DNA of 7,700 nt from positions 1 to 7,700 of the forward strand of contig CAIQGU010000110.1 of assembly GCA_903871435.1 (NCBI GenBank), read 5' to 3'. Both the position numbers and the translations under genes were made by a program. This document shows, in pieces, positions 1 to 5,892 of the stretch (position 1 is the stretch's first letter; each line of letters opens with the position of its first letter). Under the pieces are notes generated by a model. The model was given only the letters and a program-made list of their open reading frames with translations. It had not been told where the DNA came from and ran no database searches. This stretch comes from an uncultured Burkholderiales bacterium. Lineage in GTDB: Bacteria; Pseudomonadota; Gammaproteobacteria; Burkholderiales; Burkholderiaceae_F.

Positions 1-942
1 GCCACCGGCACGCTGGACGTCAATGAATTGGCCCACCGCATCAACCAGGGCCAGGCCATACATTCCGTGCTTATCCTGGGCACCATCTTCATCGTTGCCG
101 GCATCGCCTTCAAGATGGGTGCCGTGCCCTTCCACATGTGGGTGCCCGATGTCTACCAGGGCGCGCCCACCCCGGTGACCCTGCTGCTGGCCTCGGCGCC
201 CAAGCTGGCAGCCTTTGCCATTACCTTCCGTCTCCTGGTGGAGGGACTGCCCCAGTTGGCTGTCGACTGGCAGCGCATGCTGGCATTCATCGCGGTGGCC
301 TCCATCGCCCTGGGCAACGTGACGGCCGTCGCGCAGACCAACCTCAAGCGCATGCTCGGCTACTCCACGGTCGGGCAAATGGGCTTCCTGCTGCTGGCGC
401 TCCTGGCCGGCGTTGTCGGTGGCAACACCGCCATCACCGCCGGAGCCTATGGCGCCGCCATGTTCTATGCGGTGACCTACTCGCTGGCCACCGCGGGCTG
501 CTTTGGCATCATCCTGTTCGCATCGCGTGCCGGCTTTGAAGCCGAGCAGATCGCCGACCTGAGGGGTCTGGCCAGGCGCAGCCCGTGGTTTGCGTTCATC
601 ATGACCTTGCTGATGCTCTCCCTGGCCGGCCTGCCGCCAACGGTGGGTTTCACCGCCAAGTTCGTGGTGTTGCAGGCGCTGGTTTCCGACGGTGGCAGCG
701 ATACCATGTACCGGATCGCCGTGGCAGCCGTGCTCTTTTCCGTAGTGGGCGCCTTCTACTATCTGCGGGTGGTCAAGACCATGTGGTTTGACGAACCCAC
801 CGACGATCATCCGCTCGAGGCCGGCGCCGACATGCGCGCCGTGCTTACCGTCAATGGCCTCGCCGTCCTGGCCCTGGGCATATTGCCGCAGGGTTTGCTG
901 GCCCTCTGCAATGGCGCGGTGCTGCGCGCCCTGGGCGGCTGA
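1..942 (+). CDS. nuoN: NADH-quinone oxidoreductase subunit N, 3' part (5' end outside window)
   Basis: Membrane subunit N of respiratory complex I, an antiporter-like (Mrp/ND2) protein that helps couple NADH:quinone electron transfer to proton pumping across the inner membrane. The frame is open from base 1, so about 170-190 N-terminal residues are missing compared with the roughly 485-residue E. coli protein; 313 residues are present. Seen directly: the family signature [16 protein letters not shown] near residues 42-59, then many hydrophobic helices. Three lysines align with known channel lysines of E. coli NuoN: FKMG (residue 38, K217), SAPKLAAF (68, K247) and GFTAKF (220, K395); the first two keep the same 30-residue spacing. 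[11 protein letters not shown] and [13 protein letters not shown] are also typical of the family. The gene ends in TGA and is presumably the last gene of the nuo operon, with the NUDIX gene starting 20 bases on. The identification is secure. Confidence 0.97.
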   Translation, partial: ATGTLDVNELAHRINQGQAIHSVLILGTIFIVAGIAFKMGAVPFHMWVPDVYQGAPTPVTLLLASAPKLAAFAITFRLLVEGLPQLAVDWQRMLAFIAVASIALGNVTAVAQTNLKRMLGYSTVGQMGFLLLALLAGVVGGNTAITAGAYGAAMFYAVTYSLATAGCFGIILFASRAGFEAEQIADLRGLARRSPWFAFIMTLLMLSLAGLPPTVGFTAKFVVLQALVSDGGSDTMYRIAVAAVLFSVVGAFYYLRVVKTMWFDEPTDDHPLEAGADMRAVLTVNGLAVLALGILPQGLLALCNGAVLRALGG

Positions 943-962
943 TTTGCTGGCGCCTGACGTCC

Positions 963-1589
963 GTGGCTGAGGCAAAACCGCCTGCCGGGGCAGCGGCGCA
1001 GGCAGACGGTGCGGTTGATCCGCTCGCGGAAATCCAGCTCGATTCCACCGTGGCCTACCGCGGCGTCTTTTTCGACGTTGTGCGCGACAACGTGCGGTGC
1101 CCCGACGGGCATCTGGGCGTGCGCGAATTCATTCGCCATCCGGGCGCGGTCATGATCGTGCCGCTGCTCGACGCCGACACCGTGGTGCTCGAGCGTCAGT
1201 TCCGCTATCCCGTGGGCCGCAGTTTCATAGAAATGCCGGCGGGCAAAATCGATCCCGGCGAGGATCTGCTGGCTTGTGCCCGGCGTGAGTTGCGCGAGGA
1301 GACGGGCTACGAGGCCGGCCACTGGGAGCGGCTGGGAGCCATCCACAATGCCATTGGCTATTCCAACGAGAAGATCGAGATTTACCTCGCGCGTGACCTG
1401 GTGTTTGCCGGCGCTGGCACCGATGCCGGCGAGGTGCTCGAAGTATTTTGCGCACCCTGGCGGCAGTTGCTTGAATGGATAGAGCAGGGTAGCGTCACGG
1501 ACGTCAAGACCATCATCGGTGCCCATTGGCTAGAACGCTACCTTCGCGGCCGGCACGGCACGCACACCGCTCCTGCGGCGTGCGACTGA
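963..1589 (+). CDS. NUDIX hydrolase, ADP-ribose pyrophosphatase (NudF-like)
   Basis: Cytoplasmic 208-residue NUDIX pyrophosphohydrolase, probably splitting ADP-ribose or a related nucleoside diphosphate derivative. A perfect Nudix box (GX5EX7REUXEEXGU) is visible at residues 94-116, G94 to Y116, with the metal-binding REL-x-EE core at 108-113. Before it, LERQFRYPVGRSFIEMPAG (76-94) is typical of ADP-ribose pyrophosphatases. The Pro-containing P-x-P-G-x-S-x-E stretch often seen after the box in that group is here HNAIGYSNE (128-136), so the exact substrate is less sure. The C-terminal GSVTDVKTIIGAHWLERYL fits the betaproteobacterial form found downstream of nuoN. The GTG at 963 is the best start: the frame is open upstream into nuoN but has no better start codon there, and the next in-frame GTG (1050) would cut into the conserved N-terminal region. 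No convincing Shine-Dalgarno precedes it, so translation may be coupled to nuoN, 20 bases upstream. Confidence 0.93.
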   Translation: MAEAKPPAGAAAQADGAVDPLAEIQLDSTVAYRGVFFDVVRDNVRCPDGHLGVREFIRHPGAVMIVPLLDADTVVLERQFRYPVGRSFIEMPAGKIDPGEDLLACARRELREETGYEAGHWERLGAIHNAIGYSNEKIEIYLARDLVFAGAGTDAGEVLEVFCAPWRQLLEWIEQGSVTDVKTIIGAHWLERYLRGRHGTHTAPAACD

Positions 1590-1613
1590 TCCCGGCCCGG
1601 CCACGCACCGGCG

Positions 1614-1618
1614 AGGTG
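1614..1618 (+). promoter_or_regulatory. Ribosome binding site supporting a TTG start
   Basis: AGGTG lies five bases before the TTG at 1624. It is the only Shine-Dalgarno-like sequence in the 34-base gap after the NUDIX stop, and it supports TTG as the start of the HDOD gene, since no ATG or GTG is available near the beginning of that frame. Confidence 0.5.
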
Positions 1619-1623
1619 CGGCG

Positions 1624-2694
1624 TTGAAACGCGCCTTGCAGTGGCTGCTGGGCCGCAATGCTGAGGTCGGGCCCCCGGCCCAGCTGCCGACCGGTCCGGG
1701 CGCTGCTCCGCCAGCACCGCTGTCGGCACCGCAATCATCGTCTCAATCAGCACCGCAATCAGCGCCGCAGCCGGCACCCCAGCCCATGCCGCCGTCGGCG
1801 CAGCAACCCGGCGCCCATTTGGCCCCGCCGTCGGGCGCTGCCGTACCTTCAACACCCCCGGCGCCGGTGGCAGTCCCTGCCGGCGCAACGCCGCCCGAAC
1901 TTCAATACCTCGTCTGGCTGCTGGGCCGCGAGCCATTTGCTGGACCTCTCACCCCTGCCGAAGGCAAGCTGCTTCGCTATCTTGACGACGTCATCGGGCA
2001 GGAGGACGCCTGGGCCGCCCTGGTGCCGCGGGCCCGCGCCATCATCCCGCAACTGATGCACAGCCTGCGCGACGAAAAGCAGTCGGCGCAGGCGCTTTCG
2101 GCGCGCGTGGCGCGCGATCCCAATCTCGTCGTGGAGGTGCTGCGCCTGGCCAGTAATGTGGGTTACGGTGCGGGTCCTCCGGTCGCCGACCTCACCCAGG
2201 CCATCGGGCGCCTGGGCACCGAGGGCTTGCGCCTGGCCATAGCGCGCATCCTGCTCAAGCCCATTTTCGACGCCCAGGCCGACCCCCTGCTGGCGCGCAC
2301 GGCGGACCGCCTCTGGCTGCATGCAGAGGCAACGGCCGCACTGTGCACGCAGATGGCGCGCATAGCGCGGGTGGATGCCCTTGACGCCTACCTCGCGGGG
2401 CTGATGTACAACGTGGGCTGGACGGCCACCTTCCGCGCGCTGGACCGCGCGCCCGGGGGCGCCCCTGCGGCCATGAGCGTGGCCTTTGCGGGGGCGCTGG
2501 TCCAGCGCCGCGAGTTGCTCTTCGCCCATCTCGTGCAATCCTGGTCCGTGAGCGATCTGCTGGACGCGCTCGCCCACGAATTCCTCACCGCCCGGCCCGC
2601 AGGCACCGGTTTGCCGCTGGGAACCCTGCTGCGTTCGGCCGATCGCGCTGCATTCCTGCAGCTGCTGCGCAACCCGCCAAGGGCCGCACCGTAG
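1624..2694 (+). CDS. HDOD-domain protein with long Pro/Ala/Gln linker
   Basis: A 356-residue cytoplasmic protein with an HDOD domain, a non-catalytic relative of HD phosphohydrolases found in bacterial signalling proteins; its partner is unknown. There are three parts: a short N-terminal helix (1-12), a disordered linker rich in Pro, Ala, Gln and Ser (about 13-92), and a globular part from about 95 to 345. HDOD hallmarks are IPQLMHSLRDEKQSAQALSARVARDPNLVVEVLRLAS (141-177), TQAIGRLGTEGLRLAIAR (191-208), WLHAEATAALCTQMA (231-245) and AYLAGLMYNVGW (255-266). The last corresponds to the usual GLLHDIG of the superfamily, with Asn instead of Asp, which fits loss of metal binding. No GGDEF, EAL or receiver domain is attached. 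WLLGR occurs twice, on both sides of the linker (7-11 and 98-102). The TTG start is supported by AGGTG at 1614. The gene lies 34 bases after the NUDIX gene and may be read through from it. Confidence 0.88.
   Translation: MKRALQWLLGRNAEVGPPAQLPTGPGAAPPAPLSAPQSSSQSAPQSAPQPAPQPMPPSAQQPGAHLAPPSGAAVPSTPPAPVAVPAGATPPELQYLVWLLGREPFAGPLTPAEGKLLRYLDDVIGQEDAWAALVPRARAIIPQLMHSLRDEKQSAQALSARVARDPNLVVEVLRLASNVGYGAGPPVADLTQAIGRLGTEGLRLAIARILLKPIFDAQADPLLARTADRLWLHAEATAALCTQMARIARVDALDAYLAGLMYNVGWTATFRALDRAPGGAPAAMSVAFAGALVQRRELLFAHLVQSWSVSDLLDALAHEFLTARPAGTGLPLGTLLRSADRAAFLQLLRNPPRAAP
1642..1656 (+). repeat. 15-bp direct repeat, copy 1 (codes WLLGR)
   Basis: TGGCTGCTGGGCCGC here is repeated exactly at 1915-1929, 273 bases (91 codons) downstream in the same frame. 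Both copies encode WLLGR, and they bracket the Pro-rich linker of the HDOD protein. Confidence 0.8.
1723..1791 (+). repeat. Degenerate 12-bp (SAPQ) tandem repeat in the HDOD linker
   Basis: Five consecutive four-residue units (SAPQ, SSSQ, SAPQ, SAPQ, PAPQ) followed by PMP start at residue 34 of the HDOD protein. At DNA level the 12-base string GCACCGCAATCA is exact at 1726-1737 and 1750-1761, 24 bases apart. Because the unit is 12 bases, copy-number change would keep the frame, so linker length could vary among strains. Confidence 0.75.
1915..1929 (+). repeat. 15-bp direct repeat, copy 2 (codes WLLGR)
   Basis: Exact second copy of the 15-base string at 1642-1656. It encodes WLLGR at residues 98-102, at the start of the folded part of the HDOD protein. 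Confidence 0.8.
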
Positions 2695-2731
2695 ATCGAT
2701 GGCCGCGTTGCGAGCCATAATGCAGGGCGCT

Positions 2732-2750
2732 GCGCGGTCCCGCTCCGCGC
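2732..2750 (+). other. Short GC hairpin upstream of the lipoprotein gene
   Basis: GCGCGG (2732-2737) pairs with CCGCGC (2745-2750) around a 7-base loop. No T run follows, so it is not a standard intrinsic terminator. It lies between the HDOD stop and the lipoprotein ribosome binding site and could affect mRNA stability or translation. A CATAAT at 2716-2721 resembles a -10 box but lacks a recognisable -35 element. Confidence 0.35.
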
Positions 2751-2757
2751 CGTTACT

Positions 2758-2762
2758 GGGAG
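2758..2762 (+). promoter_or_regulatory. Ribosome binding site of the lipoprotein gene
   Basis: GGGAG lies six bases before the ATG at 2769. It fixes the start directly ahead of a lipoprotein signal peptide. Confidence 0.7.
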
Positions 2763-2768
2763 TCGCTG

Positions 2769-3443
2769 ATGCGTTTGCGCTTATTGCTGCCGCTTGCTGT
2801 CGTTGCGCTGGGCGCCTGTGCGGCCGTGGATATCAAGCGCCCGCTCTCGGGCGAACAACTGGCCAATGTCCATAGGGTGGCCGTCGTATCCTTGCTGGGC
2901 GATACCTTCAACGGCATATCGATAGACGCGCCGCCGATCAGGGAACAGAACTTCACGGCCTCGGTTGCGCAATGGGGCGAGGATGCATTCGTCGAATCGC
3001 AGGTGGCCAGCCTGCTGCAGGAGACGCGGCGTTTTGACGTGGCGGTGCTGTCGCGCGCCAAGCTGAGCAGCGCCCAACTGCGGGCCGATCACGCGCAGCG
3101 CGTCTGGGATCTTGCACAGGCGCAGGGCTTCGACACCGTGGTGTCCATCTGGCCCACGCTTTCCCAGAACTTCCCGTTCTACAAGGCTGGCTACGGTTAT
3201 TTCGAGCAGACGCTGCTCGGTGTCACGCACCGCTGCCTCTACGCTGCGTACACGGTGGAGATCTATCAAGTATCCACGCAGCGGCGTCTTGCCTGGGAAT
3301 GGGGCGGAGCCGAGCCTTGCCGCCAGGACAGCGCCCAGGCCCTGACCTACCGCGGCAGTTTCGATCCGTACACGGATGTTGAAAACTGCAGATGCAGCTG
3401 GGCCTGGAATCGCGTTTCTCCGAGACCCTGGCCTACGCGCTGA
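2769..3443 (+). CDS. Putative lipoprotein of unknown function, 3' end apparently frameshifted
   Basis: I do not recognise this family. The 224-residue product begins with a lipoprotein signal peptide: MRLR, a hydrophobic core, then the lipobox LGAC with the lipidated Cys at residue 17. Ala follows at +2, so outer-membrane sorting is more likely than inner-membrane retention. The mature part looks soluble and of mixed alpha/beta type, with strand-like RVAVVSLLGD (36-45), a helix around 64-87, VAVLSR (91-96), FDTVVSIWP (121-129) and the later TVEIYQV and RRLAWEW. Cys156 and Cys184 could form a disulphide. After residue 205 the reading frame becomes Cys/Trp/Arg-rich and ends at once, whereas the -1 frame gives a plausible helical tail to a stop at 3485-3487 (239 residues in total). 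The true gene therefore probably ends at 3487. It lies 68 bases before the acylase gene in the continuous reading, on the same strand. Confidence 0.8.
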   Translation: MRLRLLLPLAVVALGACAAVDIKRPLSGEQLANVHRVAVVSLLGDTFNGISIDAPPIREQNFTASVAQWGEDAFVESQVASLLQETRRFDVAVLSRAKLSSAQLRADHAQRVWDLAQAQGFDTVVSIWPTLSQNFPFYKAGYGYFEQTLLGVTHRCLYAAYTVEIYQVSTQRRLAWEWGGAEPCRQDSAQALTYRGSFDPYTDVENCRCSWAWNRVSPRPWPTR

Positions 3444-3487
3444 CCAAAACGGGTCTTTTGCCGCCACCGCCCAAGGCTCAGCCGTAA
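3381..3487 (+). other. Apparent -1 frameshift and displaced 3' end of the lipoprotein gene
   Basis: At GAAAAC (3381-3386) the frame seems to have lost one A. With five A residues instead of four, the protein would read DVEKLQMQLGLESRFSETLA and then continue YALTKTGLLPPPPKAQP to the TAA at 3485-3487. The present frame instead gives NCRCSWAWNRVSP and stops at 3443. The shifted frame has a TGA at 3380-3382, immediately upstream, so it is not a separate longer gene. GTT GAA AAC is not a canonical X-XXY-YYZ slippery site, so an indel (real or a sequencing error in a homopolymer) is more likely than programmed frameshifting. Confidence 0.7.
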
Positions 3488-3499
3488 CCGACGCAAGGC

Positions 3500-3522
3500 G
3501 CCCGGTCCATTGTGGCCCGGGC
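3500..3522 (+). other. GC hairpin between the lipoprotein and acylase genes
   Basis: GCCCGG (3500-3505) can pair with CCGGGC (3517-3522) across an 11-base loop. No T run follows, so it is not a standard terminator. It sits 13 bases past the restored lipoprotein stop and 18 bases before the acylase ribosome binding site. It may be an mRNA structure, or a chance result of high GC. Confidence 0.3.
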
Positions 3523-3540
3523 CGTCCAGCCTGACCCGCA

Positions 3541-3545
3541 AGGAG
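3541..3545 (+). promoter_or_regulatory. Ribosome binding site of the acylase gene
   Basis: AGGAG lies 10 bases before the ATG at 3556. It supports that ATG as the start, directly ahead of a signal peptide. Confidence 0.7.
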
Positions 3546-3555
3546 CAACGATTAC

Positions 3556-5838
3556 ATGACAGTGCGTTCGTTCCCGTTCAAGCATGGTTTCCTGTGGCTC
3601 ATTGCGGCCGCCCTTGCGGGGCAGCCCGCAATGGCAGAGGAGGGTGCAGCATCGTCGGCCCCTGCGGCTGCTGTGGAACTGCAACGCTGGCAGGCCCACG
3701 GCACGCACGTCACGATCACCCGTGACAATTGGGGTATCGCCCACGTCCATGGCCAAAGCGACGCGGACGCGGTGTTTGGAATGATTTACGCGCAGGCCGA
3801 GGACGATTTCCCCCGCATCGAGACCAACTACCTCAATGCGCTGGGACGGCTTGCCGAAGCCGAGGGTGAATCCGCGGTCTACTCGGACCTGCGCATGAAG
3901 TTGTTCATCGACCCCGGCGACCTGCAGTCGCGCTGGAGCAGCGCGCCTGCCTGGCTCGAGGAACTCACGGTGGCGTGGGCAGACGGACTCAACGCCTATC
4001 TGCGCAGCCATCCGGCCGTCAAGCCGCGCGTGCTCACGCGTTTCGAGCCCTGGATGGCACTGGCCTTCAGCGAGGGCAGTATCGGCGGCGATATCGAACG
4101 CGTCGACCTGGCCCCGCTGCAGGCTTTTTACGGCAGCGCTGCCGATGCGCCACCGGTGGTTGCGCGGGATTATCCGCAGACGCATCCGCCGGCGTATCCG
4201 CCGGAGCCGGTCGGTTCCAACGGCATCGCCATCGCACCCGCGCGCTCGGCCAGCGGCCATGCACTGCTGCTCATCAATCCCCACACCTCGTTTTTCTTCC
4301 GCTCGGAACTGCAGATGCAAAGCGACGAGGGCCTCAACGTCTACGGGGCCGCGACGTGGGGCCAGTTTTTTATCTACCAGGGGTTCAACGAACGCCTGGG
4401 ATGGATGCATACCTCCAGCGGCGTCGATAACGTCGACTTTTTCCGCGAGACCGTTGCGCGCCGGCAGGGCGGCCTTTACTACCGTTATGGCAAGCAATGG
4501 CGCCCCGTGCAGACCCGCGTGGTGCGCGTGGCCTACCGCAAGGCCGACGGTACGCTGGCCGAACGCGCCTTCACGGTGTATCGCACCCATCATGGACCGG
4601 TGATCCGCGAGGACTACCGCAAGCCGGGTGAGGGTGGCGACGCCGCAAGCGCTGCCTGGGTGAGCATTGCCCTCATGCACAAGCCGGTTGAGGCGCTCAG
4701 CCAGTCTTTCCTGCTGACCAAGGCGACCGACTACGCAGCCTTCATGAAGACCATGCAGTTGCGTGCCAATTCCTCGAACAACACGGTCCTGGCCGATGCT
4801 GCCGGTGACATTGCCTACCTGCATCCGCAATTCGTGCCTCGTCGCGATGACCGCTACGACTACACCCACCCCGTCGACGGCGCTGATCCCCGGACAGACT
4901 GGCGGGGCCTGCATGCGCTCGATGAACTGCCCCATGTGCTCAATCCGCCCAATGGCTGGATAGCCAACACCAACAACTGGCCGTATTCGGCTGCGGGGCC
5001 TTTCAGCCCCAAACCCGCGGATTTCCCCCGCTACATGGATACGGCCGGCGAGAACCCGCGTGGCCTGCACGCCGCACTGCTGCTGCGCGATCGTCAGTCG
5101 TTCACGGCCGATGCGCTCAACCAGGCGGCCTACGATCCCTACCTGCCCGCCTTCGCGCAGCTCGTGCCCGCGCTTATCGGCGCGTTCGATGGCCTGCCCG
5201 ATGCGCACCCCTACAAATCGCAACTGGCTGAACCCATGCGCGTGCTGCGCGAATGGAACTTTCGCTGGTCCACCGAATCGGTGGCCACGACGCTTGCGGT
5301 GCTGTGGGGCGATGAGCTCTGGACCATAGCCAAGAACGAGACCGACGACGAAGACGCGGCTTCCTTTGACAGGATCGCCGCGCGCCTGGGCAGCGATCGC
5401 AAGCTTGCAGCCCTGAACAGCGTGCGCGAACGACTGGAGCGCGATTTCGGCGACTGGCGCGTGCCCTGGGGCCAGATCAACCGCTTCGAGCGCGTCACGG
5501 GCGGCATCGACGAACACTTCACGGACGACGCGCCCAGCATGCCCATCGGCTTCGTATCGGGACGTTGGGGTTCTCTCGCATCTTTCGGTGCTCACCGGGC
5601 GCCCGGCACGCGCCGTTACTACGGCAACAGCGGCAATAGTTTCGTGGCCATCGTTGAGTTTGGCGAGCGCGTGTCGGCCCGGGCGGTTTCCATCGGGGGC
5701 GCCAGCGGTGACCCCAGCTCGCCGCATTTCAACGACCAGTCCGAACGCTATGCACGCGGGGCATTGCGGCCGGTTTATTTCTATCCCGACGACCTGCAAG
5801 GGCACATCGAGCGGCAGTATGCCCCCGCGACCCATTAA
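3556..5838 (+). CDS. Penicillin acylase family protein (exported Ntn-hydrolase, AHL/cephalosporin-acylase-like)
   Basis: A 760-residue N-terminal-nucleophile amidase, expected to mature in the periplasm by self-cleavage into alpha and beta chains. The signal peptide has a positive start (residues 1-9), a hydrophobic core (11-21) and a likely cleavage at AMA/EE after residue 27. The alpha-chain region carries ITRDNWGIAHVHGQSDADAVFGMIYAQAEDDF (54-85) and RFEPWMALAFSEGSIGGDIE (162-181). A Pro-rich spacer (199-219) precedes the cleavage point Gly220/Ser221, where Ser221 becomes the catalytic residue beta-1. His243 (NPHT) is beta-23 and Val290 is beta-70, matching PvdQ and cephalosporin acylases; penicillin G acylase has Gln at beta-23. 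The oxyanion-hole Asn is probably Asn471 in GWIANTNNWP. The length equals that of AHL acylases such as PvdQ. The substrate cannot be told from the sequence: acyl-homoserine lactones, acylated peptides and beta-lactams are all possible. The gene lies between the lipoprotein and the M61 peptidase genes, all on the + strand. Confidence 0.93.
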   Translation: MTVRSFPFKHGFLWLIAAALAGQPAMAEEGAASSAPAAAVELQRWQAHGTHVTITRDNWGIAHVHGQSDADAVFGMIYAQAEDDFPRIETNYLNALGRLAEAEGESAVYSDLRMKLFIDPGDLQSRWSSAPAWLEELTVAWADGLNAYLRSHPAVKPRVLTRFEPWMALAFSEGSIGGDIERVDLAPLQAFYGSAADAPPVVARDYPQTHPPAYPPEPVGSNGIAIAPARSASGHALLLINPHTSFFFRSELQMQSDEGLNVYGAATWGQFFIYQGFNERLGWMHTSSGVDNVDFFRETVARRQGGLYYRYGKQWRPVQTRVVRVAYRKADGTLAERAFTVYRTHHGPVIREDYRKPGEGGDAASAAWVSIALMHKPVEALSQSFLLTKATDYAAFMKTMQLRANSSNNTVLADAAGDIAYLHPQFVPRRDDRYDYTHPVDGADPRTDWRGLHALDELPHVLNPPNGWIANTNNWPYSAAGPFSPKPADFPRYMDTAGENPRGLHAALLLRDRQSFTADALNQAAYDPYLPAFAQLVPALIGAFDGLPDAHPYKSQLAEPMRVLREWNFRWSTESVATTLAVLWGDELWTIAKNETDDEDAASFDRIAARLGSDRKLAALNSVRERLERDFGDWRVPWGQINRFERVTGGIDEHFTDDAPSMPIGFVSGRWGSLASFGAHRAPGTRRYYGNSGNSFVAIVEFGERVSARAVSIGGASGDPSSPHFNDQSERYARGALRPVYFYPDDLQGHIERQYAPATH

Positions 5839-5844
5839 GTAAGG

Positions 5845-5860
5845 GCCGGCATCTGCCGGC
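5845..5860 (+). other. GC hairpin after the acylase stop
   Basis: GCCGGC (5845-5850) and GCCGGC (5855-5860) form a perfect 6-bp stem with a 4-base ATCT loop, starting 6 bases after the acylase TAA. No T run follows, so I do not call an intrinsic terminator. It may protect the acylase mRNA 3' end or only weaken read-through into the M61 gene. Confidence 0.4.
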
Positions 5861-5892
5861 AATGCAGGAACCCAACCATTGGCAACTTTCAC

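Noticed and set aside
807..2718. Minus-strand open frames at 807-1526 and 1849-2718
   Set aside because: Both are in exact antisense phase with the NUDIX and HDOD genes and have no recognisable motif or ribosome binding site.
2693..2721. Sigma-70 promoter upstream of the lipoprotein gene
   Set aside because: CATAAT at 2716-2721 is close to a -10 box, but no -35-like hexamer lies 16-18 bases upstream and there is no extended -10 TG.
3378..3390. Programmed -1 ribosomal frameshift in the lipoprotein gene
   Set aside because: The local codons GTT GAA AAC do not form an X-XXY-YYZ heptamer, so an indel explains the data more simply.
5845..5860. Intrinsic terminator after the acylase gene
   Set aside because: The stem is good, but no T run follows on either strand, so it is listed only as a hairpin.
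3478..5892. 804-residue open frame on the minus strand opposite the acylase
   Set aside because: Its codons lie exactly opposite the acylase codons, so it stays open simply because the + gene avoids TTA, CTA and TCA, as GC-rich genes do. The translation is rich in Arg, Gly, Val and His, shows no family motif, and faces a gene with clear catalytic residues.
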